Part shown: positions 1-6,344 of the stretch, piece after piece
Position numbering within the stretch: the first letter of the stretch is position 1
Layout of the letters: each line of letters opens with the position of its first letter
Origin: Burkholderiales bacterium
GTDB taxonomy: Bacteria > Pseudomonadota > Gammaproteobacteria > Burkholderiales > Burkholderiaceae_F
Assembly (NCBI GenBank): GCA_024641225.1
Contig: JAHEDN010000129.1
Span: 1 to 6,969, forward strand
DNA length: 6,969 bases
Reading direction: 5' to 3'
The notes under the pieces: generated by a model
What the model was told of the DNA's origin: nothing
Databases searched by the model: none
The model's input: the letters and a program-made list of their open reading frames with translations, nothing else
Translations under genes and position numbers: made by a program

Positions 1-426
1 CGTCGACTGGGGAAACCGTGCCAGCAGTCCGTTGAGGAGCGTCCCCGACCAGTTGCCTGCCGCCGGGTGCACAACGAGGCCAGGCGGCTTGTCAAGCACC
101 GCGATGTCCTGGTCCTCGTAGACGACGTCCAGCGCGATCGGCTCGGGCTCGAACGCGAGCTGCTCGGGCGCCGGCGGCGGGGCGATCTCGATGCTTTCGC
201 CGCCGCTGAGCGTCTGACGGACACGGGCCGCGACGCCGTTTACGCGCACCGCACCTGATTCGATCCACTGCTGCAGCCGGCTGCGCGAAACGTCGGCGAG
301 CAGCTGCGAGAGCGCCTTGTCCAGCCTTTGGCCCGCGGCACTCAACGGCACCGTCAGCGTCAGCAGTGCTCCATCGGCATCGCTCTCATCGGTCGCGATG
401 TCTTCGACGTCGTTCGGGATATTCAT
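1..426 (-). CDS. rluD: RluD-type 23S rRNA pseudouridine synthase, N-terminal 142 residues (cut by window edge)
   Basis: RluD converts uridines in the helix 69 loop of 23S rRNA to pseudouridine (positions 1911, 1915 and 1917 in E. coli). I read the ORF by translating the complement from ATG at 426-424; it stays open to base 1. An acidic leader (residues 1-20) precedes an S4 RNA-binding domain at about 31-82, with GQRLDKAL at 32-39, SRSRLQQWI at 47-55 and VRVNG at 60-64. The catalytic domain then starts with VVYEDQDIAVLDKPPGLVVHP at about 101-121 (here VLDKPPG and VVHPAAG are the recognisable blocks) followed by GTLLNGLL at 128-135. The HRLDxxTSG block with the catalytic Asp lies beyond the window, so activity cannot be judged. 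The gene is divergent from bamD, as in many proteobacteria. No good Shine-Dalgarno precedes the ATG. RluC-type paralogues share the fold, but the linker and the bamD neighbour favour RluD. Confidence 0.9.
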   Translation of the reverse strand, partial: MNIPNDVEDIATDESDADGALLTLTVPLSAAGQRLDKALSQLLADVSRSRLQQWIESGAVRVNGVAARVRQTLSGGESIEIAPPPAPEQLAFEPEPIALDVVYEDQDIAVLDKPPGLVVHPAAGNWSGTLLNGLLARFPQST

Positions 427-437
427 GAAGCCGTCGA

Positions 438-443
438 TATAAT
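438..443 (+). promoter_or_regulatory. Consensus -10 box of probable bamD promoter
   Basis: TATAAT, a perfect sigma-70 -10 hexamer, lies in a small AT-rich island of the 45-base rluD-bamD gap. Transcription would start near 449-450 and give a leader of about 22 bases before the bamD ATG. The -35 element is poor: the best candidate is TTCGGG at 413-418 with a 19-base spacer, inside the rluD start region. On the other strand the same island reads TATATC, which could serve as the rluD -10, so the two promoters may overlap. The box is seen directly; promoter activity is inferred. Confidence 0.45.
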
Positions 444-471
444 CGCCGCGACTTGCAACGGTGGTCAGAGC

Positions 472-1263
472 ATGATGCGAAGCGTGGCCAGGGACGGATT
501 TCGCCGGGCGCTGAAAGGGGTGGCAGCGGCATCGGTGGTGCTGCTCGTGACGGCGTGCGGCCTGGTGGGGACCGATCCGACCGCGAAGATGACCGCCGAG
601 CAATTATATGCAGACGCCAAGAACGAGATGGCCTCGGGCAACTGGCAGCGCGCACGCGAAGTGCTCACACGCCTCGAATCGCGCTATCCGTTCGGCCGCT
701 ACGCGCAGCAGGCGCAGATCGAGATCGCCTACGCGTTCTACAAGGAGGGCGATGCTGCGCAGGCCATCGCCACCTGCAACCGGTTCCTCAAGCTCAACCC
801 CAACCACCCGTTCGCCGACTACGTTTACTACCTGAAGGGCCTGGCCAGCTTCAACGACGACCTCGGACTGTTCGGACGCCGGCTCGGCATGGACCCGACG
901 GCACGCGACCCGAAGGCGATGCGCGATGCCTTCGAAGTGTTCAAGGAACTCACGCTGCGCTTTCCCGAGAGCCGCTATGCGGCCGAGGCGACGGCGCGGA
1001 TGAACTACCTGGTCAGCGCGATGGCCCAGAGCGAGGTCAACATCGCGCGCTTCTACCTCGATCGCGGCGCCTACGTGGCCGCAGCACAACGTGCCCAGGG
1101 TGCCGTGCGTGACTATTCGGGGACCCCGGCCGCAGAGGAGGCGCTGTCCATTCTCGTTCGTGCGTACGACGGGCTGGGCCTGCCGCAACTGCGTGACGAC
1201 GCCCGCCGCGTGCTCGAGTTGAACTACCCGGGCAGCCGCTACCTAACCGCCGCAAGCCGCTGA
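472..1263 (+). CDS. bamD: BamD (ComL), outer-membrane protein assembly lipoprotein
   Basis: BamD is the essential lipoprotein of the BAM complex. It sits on the periplasmic face of the outer membrane, binds BamA and incoming beta-barrel substrates, and helps fold them. The 263-residue product matches the usual family length. It opens with a basic n-region and a hydrophobic stretch ending in the lipobox VTAC, with Cys29 as the lipidated residue and Gly at +2, which is compatible with sorting to the outer membrane. The rest is a run of TPR-like helical hairpins, including AEQLYADAKNEMASGNW (about 42-58), ESRYPFGRYAQQAQIEIAYA (about 69-88), NPNHPFADYVYYLKGL (about 109-124), and a C-terminal LELNYPGSRY block. 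The reading frame stays open upstream to 328, but a start there would put 48 extra residues before the signal peptide and run over rluD. ATG at 472 or 475 places the lipobox correctly. The weak GGTGG at 460-464 is the only ribosome-binding candidate. Expression probably comes from the TATAAT box at 438-443. Confidence 0.95.
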   Translation: MMRSVARDGFRRALKGVAAASVVLLVTACGLVGTDPTAKMTAEQLYADAKNEMASGNWQRAREVLTRLESRYPFGRYAQQAQIEIAYAFYKEGDAAQAIATCNRFLKLNPNHPFADYVYYLKGLASFNDDLGLFGRRLGMDPTARDPKAMRDAFEVFKELTLRFPESRYAAEATARMNYLVSAMAQSEVNIARFYLDRGAYVAAAQRAQGAVRDYSGTPAAEEALSILVRAYDGLGLPQLRDDARRVLELNYPGSRYLTAASR

Positions 1264-1277
1264 CGCCGTCGCCGGCG
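1264..1277. terminator. Weak GC hairpin between convergent bamD and helicase genes
   Basis: CGCCG (1264-1268) pairs with CGGCG (1273-1277) around a 4-base loop, directly after the bamD stop codon. There is no T-run on either side, so it is a poor intrinsic terminator. It is listed because it is the only secondary structure in the 18-base gap between the two convergent stop codons. Confidence 0.2.
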
Positions 1278-1281
1278 GAAG

Positions 1282-3360
1282 TCAACTGTCCGCAGGAGCC
1301 GGGGCGGAAAAGAACCCGCAAGCCACGCTTTCCTCGCGGGTACGCGCAAACGGCGGCAGGCTGGCCAGCACCGTTCGGCCGTACGGTTTGGAGAGCAGCC
1401 GCTCATCGAGAATCATCAGCACGCCGCGGTCCCGCTCGTCGCGGATCAGCCGGCCGACTCCCTGCTTCAGCAGCGTGACCGCCTCCGGCAACTGGTACTC
1501 GAGGAACGGGTTGCGACCCATCGCCTTGAGGCGTCGGATCCGCGCCTCGACCACCGGATCATCCGGCGGTGCAAAGGGCAGCTTGTCGATCACCACCAGC
1601 GACAGCGCCTCTCCGCGCACGTCGATCCCTTCCCAGAAGCTGACGCTGCCGACCAGGACCGCGTTGCCCTGGCGGCGAAATTCGTCGAGCAGCGCGCGCC
1701 GCGTGCTCGAGCCCTGCACCAGCAGCGGCAGCGCCAGCCGGTCGCGAGCCATCGCCTCCGTCAGCCGCGCTGCGACGCGTTCAACGGCACGAAGTGTCGA
1801 ACAGAGCACGAACGCGCGTCCGCCTGCGGCGGCAATCACCGGCCATGAGGCGTCGGCGACGCGCTCTGGAAAGTCGCCCTGCAGAGGCGACGGCAGCGGT
1901 CGCGGCAGGTAGAGCAGCGCCTGCCTCTGGAAATCGAACGGGCTCTCCCAGCGTTCCGTGCGTGCCTGCCGCAAGCCGATGTCGGCGAGGAACGGCGCAA
2001 ACGAGCCGGCCAGCGTCAGCGTGGCAGAGACCAGAATCCATGCCTGCGCCTGCTGCTCGCGCGCGCGCGCCAGGGCCGCGCCCGGCGCCAGGGGCGTCGC
2101 GTGGAACTGCGCACCATGGGCAGTGACTGCAATCCAGCGCACCCGCGCGTCAGCTTCGGCGACGCCCTCTGTCGCCTCGGCGCCGGATTCGTCATCCCGC
2201 GGGCCGCCGTGATCGTCGAGCGCCGAGAGCCATGCGGCGATCTCGCCGCGCAGCGCGGCCACTCGCGGCGCCAGCGCGTCGAACTCGGCGTCGCGACCGG
2301 CATTCGCCTTCACTGCGCCCGCCAGGGCGCTCAGCGCCTCGTCGACACCGGAGATCCCGCGCCGTAGCGTTGTCCGGCCTCCGCTGCGGTCCAGCGCCAC
2401 TCGCATCCCGGCGGCGAGCCCCGCTTCGGCGAGCAGCAGGCGGAGATTGCGGGATGCGGCCTCGATCGCCTGCGTCAGCGGCACCCAGGCGGCGCCGCCG
2501 CCAGCCGACCCAAGACCGAGCGAGCGCGCATCGTGGGCCAGATCGGCAAGCTGCGCGAGCGACCAGCCGGTGCCGAAGAAATCGGCGGCGGTCTTCGGCA
2601 GTTGATGCGCCTCGTCGAGCACCACCGTGTCCACCGCGGGAAGGAAGTCGCGCACCGCATCGTCGCGCAGCGCGAGATCGGCGAGAAACAGGTGGTGATT
2701 GACGACCACTACATCGGCGGCCTGCGCGGCCCGGCGCGCCCTGTATACGAAGCACTCGTCCAGCCGGGGGCACTCCTGGCCGATGCAGTTCTCGCGCGTC
2801 GACGTGACCAGTGGCCAGATCGTTGCGGACTCCGGGACATCGGCCAGTTCGGCGCGATCCCCGGTCGCCGTCACGCCTGCGAATCTGACGATCGAACGCA
2901 GGTGGGCAGCGTCCTGGCGTGACGGCAGGCGGCCTTCGGCTTCGGCGCGCGCCAGCCGCTGCAGGCACACATAGTTCTGCCGCCCTTTGAGCAATGCGGC
3001 ATCGATGCGCAGGCCGAGCGCCTTGACCAGCATGGCGACGTCCTTGGCAAAGACCTGGTCCTGCAGTGTCCGGGTTCCGGTGGAGACGAGAACCTTGCCG
3101 CCGGCCAGCAGGGCCGGGACGAGGTAGGCAAAGGTCTTTCCCGTGCCGGTGCCGGCCTCGGCAATCAGCGTGCCGCGCTCGGCGATCGTGTCGAAGACCG
3201 CCAGCGCCATCTCCCGCTGCGAATCGCGCGGCGAGAAACCAGGCACTGCGGCCGCAAGCTCACCGTTGCCCGAGAACGCGGCTGCAACCAAGCGCCGCGC
3301 CTGCGCGAGGCGCGTCGAACCGACGTCCGGCGACGATGCCGCCGCCGCGTCCCCGCTCAC
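1282..3360 (-). CDS. DinG/YoaA-family iron-sulfur DNA helicase (XPD-like, superfamily 2)
   Basis: This is an ATP-dependent 5'-3' DNA helicase of the XPD/DinG family, whose members act in the cytoplasm on damaged or stalled replication forks and D- or R-loops. The 692 residues carry all main motifs: the Q-like RDSQREMA (45-52), Walker A AGTGTGKT (69-76), motif Ia STGTRTLQDQ (93-102), four Cys that fit a [4Fe-4S] cluster (C132, C192, C197, C203), VVNHHLFLAD (about 219-228), the DEAH box (249-252), a VSATLT block in the middle, FWEGID (575-580) and the arginine-finger motif QGVGRLIRD (633-641). The length lies between E. coli YoaA (about 636) and DinG (716), and I cannot separate the two reliably, so I give no symbol. 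It starts at GTG (3360-3358), which overlaps the stop of the upstream DUF465 gene as GTGA. No Shine-Dalgarno precedes that GTG, so translation probably depends on coupling to DUF465. It is convergent with bamD. Confidence 0.93.
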   Translation of the reverse strand: MSGDAAAASSPDVGSTRLAQARRLVAAAFSGNGELAAAVPGFSPRDSQREMALAVFDTIAERGTLIAEAGTGTGKTFAYLVPALLAGGKVLVSTGTRTLQDQVFAKDVAMLVKALGLRIDAALLKGRQNYVCLQRLARAEAEGRLPSRQDAAHLRSIVRFAGVTATGDRAELADVPESATIWPLVTSTRENCIGQECPRLDECFVYRARRAAQAADVVVVNHHLFLADLALRDDAVRDFLPAVDTVVLDEAHQLPKTAADFFGTGWSLAQLADLAHDARSLGLGSAGGGAAWVPLTQAIEAASRNLRLLLAEAGLAAGMRVALDRSGGRTTLRRGISGVDEALSALAGAVKANAGRDAEFDALAPRVAALRGEIAAWLSALDDHGGPRDDESGAEATEGVAEADARVRWIAVTAHGAQFHATPLAPGAALARAREQQAQAWILVSATLTLAGSFAPFLADIGLRQARTERWESPFDFQRQALLYLPRPLPSPLQGDFPERVADASWPVIAAAGGRAFVLCSTLRAVERVAARLTEAMARDRLALPLLVQGSSTRRALLDEFRRQGNAVLVGSVSFWEGIDVRGEALSLVVIDKLPFAPPDDPVVEARIRRLKAMGRNPFLEYQLPEAVTLLKQGVGRLIRDERDRGVLMILDERLLSKPYGRTVLASLPPFARTREESVACGFFSAPAPADS

Positions 3361-3554
3361 GCGGGCACGTCTGGCACCAGCTGCATCTGCAGCAGGGCGA
3401 TCGCGTCCTTGATCTGGAGCTTGCGCTTCTTAAGCCGCCGCAACTTCAGCTCATCGACTCCGGGCTGACCCGCCAGGCGCTCGATGGCCTCGTCCAGATC
3501 GCGATGCTCGACCTGCAGTTCAATGATCCGTTGCTTGATCTGCTCCATCTCCAT
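3357..3554 (-). CDS. DUF465/YdcH-family small helical protein
   Basis: This is a 65-residue protein of unknown function, predicted to be cytoplasmic and almost wholly alpha-helical. The N-terminal half (about 1-35) looks like a heptad helix, with QRIIELQVEHRDLDEAIERL at 8-27. The C-terminal half holds the family signature LRRLKKRKLQIKDAI (about 38-52) and ends in LVPDVPA. This Lys/Arg-rich block followed by KD is the hallmark of the DUF465 (YdcH) family. ATG at 3554 and a second ATG at 3548 are both possible starts. An AAAGGGGA purine block lies at 3575-3568, about 13 bases before the first ATG, which is rather far. The frame stays open upstream to 3929, but that extension runs antisense across the phosphatase gene and is rejected. 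The stop codon TGA (3359-3357) overlaps the helicase GTG, so the two genes are very likely co-transcribed and translationally coupled. Confidence 0.85.
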   Translation of the reverse strand: MEMEQIKQRIIELQVEHRDLDEAIERLAGQPGVDELKLRRLKKRKLQIKDAIALLQMQLVPDVPA

Positions 3555-3577
3555 GGCTCGCAGCCTGTCCCCTTTGC

Positions 3578-3587
3578 GGATTAATCC
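3578..3587. promoter_or_regulatory. Perfect 10-base palindrome in the DUF465/phosphatase divergent region
   Basis: GGATTAATCC is a perfect palindrome in the 109-base gap (3555-3663) between two divergent genes. It is the most AT-rich spot of that gap. On the minus strand a -10-like TAGGAT (3589-3584) overlaps it, which would start transcription near 3577, about 22 bases before the DUF465 ATG. No matching -35 is evident. A flanking GCCTG/CAGGC pair (3563-3567 and 3591-3595) surrounds it but is not centred on it. It could be an operator, a -10 region or both; function is inferred. Confidence 0.3.
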
Positions 3588-3663
3588 TAGCAGGCGGCCC
3601 GCACGAAGCACAGCCGCGACCGCGTGACATAGACTCGACGGGCCCGCCGACCCAACCCCGACC

Positions 3664-4425
3664 ATGTCCAACTTCAGGGTCTCCGCCTGCACGGCCGAGC
3701 ACATCGGCGACCGCTCCGAACAGCAGGATCGGGTCGCGATATTGACGAGCCCACGCCATCCGAATGGGCTGCTCGCGGTTGTCAGCGACGGCATGGGAGG
3801 GCGCACCGGTGGCCGGATGGCGTCCGACCAGGTCATTGCCACGGCGAACCACGTGTTCCAGGACATGGCCGAGGCAGATGCCGGCAGCCTGCACGCGCTG
3901 CTCAAGACGATTGCCGAAGAAGCACACACGGTGATCCGCCTGTCGGCGCTGTCCAGCGAGAAGGAGCCGCATGCGACCTTCGTTGCGCTGATCGTCCGCC
4001 GCGACTACGCGATCTGGGCGCACTCCGGCGACAGTCGCCTCTACCACTTCCGCGGCAGCCGCCTGGTCCACCGCACCGAGGACCAGACATACGCCTGGTA
4101 CCTGCGTGCCCACGGTCGTACCGAGCAGGCCGCCGAAGCGGATATCAAGTTCAAGCACATGCTGGTCAGCGCCCTAGGCCTGAACCGGCCACCGACCGTC
4201 GTCATCAGCGAGGCCAGCGACCTGCAGCTCGGCGACTCCTTTCTGCTGTGCAGCGATGGCCTGTGGGCCCATATCTCGGACACCGAGTTCGGCGAATTCC
4301 TCGCCCGCACCAGTGCGCGCGAAGCCAGTGGCGAATTCGTGCAGCGGGCCCGCGAGCGGGCGCGCGGCGGCGGCGACAACCTGTCGCTGGCGATCGTCAA
4401 GCTGGAAGCGCCCGGATCATCGTGA
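3664..4425 (+). CDS. PP2C-family serine/threonine protein phosphatase
   Basis: This is a metal-dependent (Mn/Mg) protein phosphatase that would remove phosphate from Ser/Thr residues of cytoplasmic target proteins. At 253 residues it is a bare catalytic domain, with no membrane segment and no extra sensor or kinase domain. The metal-ligand Asp residues are all in place: D22 in GDRSEQQDR, D42 in SDGMGG (41-46), D198 in CSDGLW, and D238 in GGDNLSLAIVKL. AHSGDSRLYHFR (119-130) is the usual GDSR block. Two departures from the most common bacterial pattern are EQQDR in place of NEDR, and PHATF where many members have GTT. An in-frame stop at 3625-3627 and no other start codon after it fix the start at ATG 3664, although no Shine-Dalgarno precedes it. 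No partner kinase lies in the window. The gene is divergent from DUF465 and convergent with the coiled-coil gene; its promoter is not clear (TAGACT at 3630-3635 is a weak -10 candidate). Confidence 0.92.
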   Translation: MSNFRVSACTAEHIGDRSEQQDRVAILTSPRHPNGLLAVVSDGMGGRTGGRMASDQVIATANHVFQDMAEADAGSLHALLKTIAEEAHTVIRLSALSSEKEPHATFVALIVRRDYAIWAHSGDSRLYHFRGSRLVHRTEDQTYAWYLRAHGRTEQAAEADIKFKHMLVSALGLNRPPTVVISEASDLQLGDSFLLCSDGLWAHISDTEFGEFLARTSAREASGEFVQRARERARGGGDNLSLAIVKLEAPGSS

Positions 4426-4464
4426 CGCTTCGGCGTGGCGACCATCGCCCAGCCGGCGAGAACG

Positions 4465-4491
4465 CGCCCCAGGTCTTTCCTGGAAGGGGCG
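4465..4491. terminator. Possible bidirectional terminator hairpin between phosphatase and coiled-coil genes
   Basis: In the 69-base gap between two convergent genes, CGCCCC (4465-4470) can pair with GGGGCG (4486-4491), enclosing AGG/CCT (4471-4473 with 4479-4481) around the loop TCTTT. An alternative pairing, CCAGG (4469-4473) with CCTGG (4479-4483), uses the same loop. Neither strand has a clear T-run after the stem, so rho-independent activity is uncertain. Position between two converging stop codons is the main support. Confidence 0.35.
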
Positions 4492-4494
4492 AAA

Positions 4495-5238
4495 TCAGCG
4501 TCCGCTGATGCCGTCTGACTGCTTTCGCGCGGCGTCGCGCTCCTGTTCGCGTCGCTCGCGCCGTCGCCTGTTCTCCTCTGCAGTCCGCGCCTTCTCTTCG
4601 GCTCGCGCCTGTGCAGCTCGCTGGTGCTCCTCGAGCTGCGCAGCTCTTTCCGCGGCATCGGCCTCCTTCTGCGCTCGCTCCGCGGCCCGTCGTTCGCGCT
4701 CTCCGATCCGCTCCGCGTCGCGCTGCTGCGCGGTCGCTCTGCGCTGCGCCGCCTCCTGACGCTTCTGTTCCGCGGCCGCTTCCTGCTTCTGTGGATCGAC
4801 CGCCGGCGGCGGAGCCGGCTTTCGCACTGGTCTGTCTGGCGTGTCCGCCTTCTTGTCCGCGGCGCTCGATCGGGTGCGGCGCTCCAGCTCCGCGGCCTGC
4901 TCCGCCGCGCGCTGACCGCGCGCCTTCGCACGTTCGTCGGCATCGATGCGGCGCAGCGCGTCGCGCGCCGCCACCTCGCGTTCGCGCGCGGCACGCAACT
5001 GCTGATCGCGCTCGCGGCGCGCATTCTCCTTGCACGGGTTGACCAGGAACGCCTTCGCGCATTCGCGCTGCGCCTGCTGGTAGCGGCGCTCGATTTCTGC
5101 CGCCTCCTGCTGCGCCTGGTGCAACACCGCGGTCGCCTGCTCGCGGCTGGCCAGGCCGTCCTGCGCCGACGCCCCGGCGAGGGCGCTGAGCAGTGTGGCT
5201 GCCGCCAGCACGGTCCTGCCCTTAAAGCGCCACGACAT
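4495..5238 (-). CDS. Exported Ala/Arg/Glu/Gln-rich coiled-coil protein of unknown function
   Basis: I do not recognise a named family with confidence. The 247-residue product begins with a Sec-type signal peptide: a basic n-region (MSWRFKGR), a hydrophobic core (about 9-22) and an AxA cleavage site ASA|QD after residue 25, so a periplasmic location is likely. The mature part has two long, highly charged helical arms. The first (about 30-128) contains the only two Cys, C60 and C69 in ECAKAFLVNPC, which could form a disulfide and resemble a block I recall from hypothetical betaproteobacterial proteins. A Pro-rich hinge follows (about 132-150, with KPAPPPAVDP), then the second arm (about 151-240), dominated by Ala, Arg, Glu and Gln in a TolA-like way. 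The start is well supported by GGAGG at 5255-5251, 12 bases upstream inside zapE. The gene overlaps zapE by 17 bases and is probably co-translated with it. Long overlapping frames on both strands here reflect the biased composition. Confidence 0.8.
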   Translation of the reverse strand: MSWRFKGRTVLAAATLLSALAGASAQDGLASREQATAVLHQAQQEAAEIERRYQQAQRECAKAFLVNPCKENARRERDQQLRAAREREVAARDALRRIDADERAKARGQRAAEQAAELERRTRSSAADKKADTPDRPVRKPAPPPAVDPQKQEAAAEQKRQEAAQRRATAQQRDAERIGERERRAAERAQKEADAAERAAQLEEHQRAAQARAEEKARTAEENRRRRERREQERDAARKQSDGISGR

Positions 5239-6313
5239 CGCGGTGCGGTGCCTCCAGATAGGCGCGTGACTGCATCTCGATCAGCCTCGACGAGGTGCGC
5301 TGGAACTCGGTGGCCAGCGAACCCGCCGTGTAGAGCTCCTCGGGCCCGGCCTCGGCAGAGACGAGCAGCTTGACACCGTGATCGTAGAAGACGTCGACCA
5401 GCCACGTGAACCGGCGCGCCTCGGCCGCCTGCCCTGCCGACATGCGCGGCACGCCCGACAACAGCACGGTGTGGAACTGGCGCGCGATTTCCAGGTAATC
5501 GTTCTGCGATCGTGGACCGCCGCAAAGCACGTCGAAGTCGAACCAGACCACGCCGCCGGCGCGACGTCGCGCGCGGATCGGGCGCGCCTCGATCTGCAGC
5601 ATGGCGTCGTCGTCCTCCGCCTCGGCCACGCGCATGAACGCTTCAGCAAGCCTGGCCTCGGCCGCGGCACCGGCCGGCTGGAGGTAGGTCTCGATGTGCT
5701 CCATTGCCCGGCGCCGGTAATCGACGCCGCCGGCCACTTCGATCACGTCGAGCCTGTCCTGCAGCAGCGCGATCGCCGGCAGCAGCCGGTCGCGGTGCAG
5801 GCCGTCGGGGTACAGCGCCTGCGGCGCGTAATTCGACGTGATGACGAAGCCCACACGCAGATCGAACAGCCGTGCCAGCAACCGGTGCAGGATCATGGCG
5901 TCGGCGATGTCCGAGACATGGAATTCGTCGAAGCAGATGAACCGCGCGCGCCGCGAGATGCGCCGCGCGACCTCGTCGAGCGGATCGGCGGTTCCCTTGA
6001 CCGCATCGAGTTCGGCGTGCACGCCGCGCATGAATTCATGAAAATGAATGCGCGTCTTGCGGATCAGCGGCACCGACGAGAAGAAGCAGTCCATCAGGAA
6101 GCTCTTGCCACGGCCGACCCCGCCCCACAGGTACACGCCCTGCGGGATCTCCGGCCGGGCGAGCAGCTTGAGCACGGCGTTGCGACGGGCATGCTTGTAT
6201 TTCAGCCACTCCTCGTCGAGCCTCGCGAGCCGTTTCGCGGCCCGCCGCTGCGCCGGATCCAGCGTGTAGCCACGCGCCGCCAGCGCATCTTCGAGGTGGG
6301 ATCGGAAGGACAC
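5222..6313 (-). CDS. zapE: ZapE, AFG1-like cell-division ATPase
   Basis: ZapE is a cytoplasmic AAA-type P-loop ATPase. In E. coli it joins the divisome during constriction and destabilises FtsZ polymers; the eukaryotic relative AFG1/LACE1 acts in mitochondrial protein quality control. The 363 residues fit the family length. Visible landmarks are the N-terminal LDPAQRRAAKRLARL (about 18-32), Walker A GGVGRGKS (64-71) preceded by VYLW, the family-typical RIHFHEFM (88-95), Walker B FICFDEF (125-131) followed by HVSDIADAMIL, a sensor-1 ITSNYAP (158-164) and LHRDRLLPAI (172-181). The C-terminal part has SGVPRMS and FTWLVDVFYDHGVKL. The start is GTG (6313-6311): an in-frame stop at 6361-6359 lies just upstream, and no ATG or other good start lies between. 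No Shine-Dalgarno is visible before it. It follows lpd after 70 bases and overlaps the next gene by 17, which suggests one operon. Confidence 0.93.
   Translation of the reverse strand: MSFRSHLEDALAARGYTLDPAQRRAAKRLARLDEEWLKYKHARRNAVLKLLARPEIPQGVYLWGGVGRGKSFLMDCFFSSVPLIRKTRIHFHEFMRGVHAELDAVKGTADPLDEVARRISRRARFICFDEFHVSDIADAMILHRLLARLFDLRVGFVITSNYAPQALYPDGLHRDRLLPAIALLQDRLDVIEVAGGVDYRRRAMEHIETYLQPAGAAAEARLAEAFMRVAEAEDDDAMLQIEARPIRARRRAGGVVWFDFDVLCGGPRSQNDYLEIARQFHTVLLSGVPRMSAGQAAEARRFTWLVDVFYDHGVKLLVSAEAGPEELYTAGSLATEFQRTSSRLIEMQSRAYLEAPHRDVVAL
5251..5255 (-). promoter_or_regulatory. Shine-Dalgarno GGAGG for the coiled-coil gene, inside zapE
   Basis: On the minus strand GGAGG stands 12 bases before ATG 5238. 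It is the strongest ribosome-binding match near any start in the window. The spacing is slightly long, but it decides the start of the downstream gene and supports the 17-base overlap with zapE as real. Confidence 0.6.
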
Positions 6314-6344
6314 GGAAGGCGATGACCCGTGGAGTGCGGCTCTT

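Noticed and set aside
328..471. Upstream extension of the bamD reading frame to 328 (48 extra codons)
   Set aside because: It would overlap the rluD start on the opposite strand and bury the lipoprotein signal; the lipobox spacing fits a start at 472 or 475.
604..1188. 194-codon minus-strand frame antisense to bamD
   Set aside because: It lacks domain features and lies wholly within a clear BamD coding region.
2192..2968. 258-codon minus-strand frame inside the helicase gene
   Set aside because: It is a shifted frame of the same strand, Arg/Ala/Gly-rich, whereas the 692-residue frame holds all the helicase motifs.
3555..3929. N-terminal extension of the DUF465 frame to 3929
   Set aside because: It runs antisense through the phosphatase gene and its residues do not resemble DUF465; the family length matches the 65-residue form.
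4501..4800. Repeat-like Ala/Arg/Glu codon runs that resemble a tandem repeat
   Set aside because: There is no fixed period or conserved unit at DNA level; the pattern is coiled-coil low complexity, not a true tandem repeat or CRISPR.
4624..5373. 249-codon plus-strand Leu/Arg-rich frame antisense to the coiled-coil gene, superficially membrane-like
   Set aside because: The leucines are the complement of repeated Glu/Gln/Lys/Arg codons on the other strand; no start signal or coherent transmembrane pattern, and the minus-strand gene has a signal peptide and Shine-Dalgarno.
4041..5525. 494-codon minus-strand open frame crossing the phosphatase, coiled-coil and zapE genes
   Set aside because: It is out of frame with three well-supported genes, is overwhelmingly Arg/Ser/Ala, and shows no domain; it is a by-product of high GC and the biased codons of the coiled-coil gene.
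5378..6325. 315-codon plus-strand frame antisense to zapE
   Set aside because: It mirrors the zapE frame exactly in extent and shows no recognisable motif; zapE on the other strand has full Walker A and B motifs.
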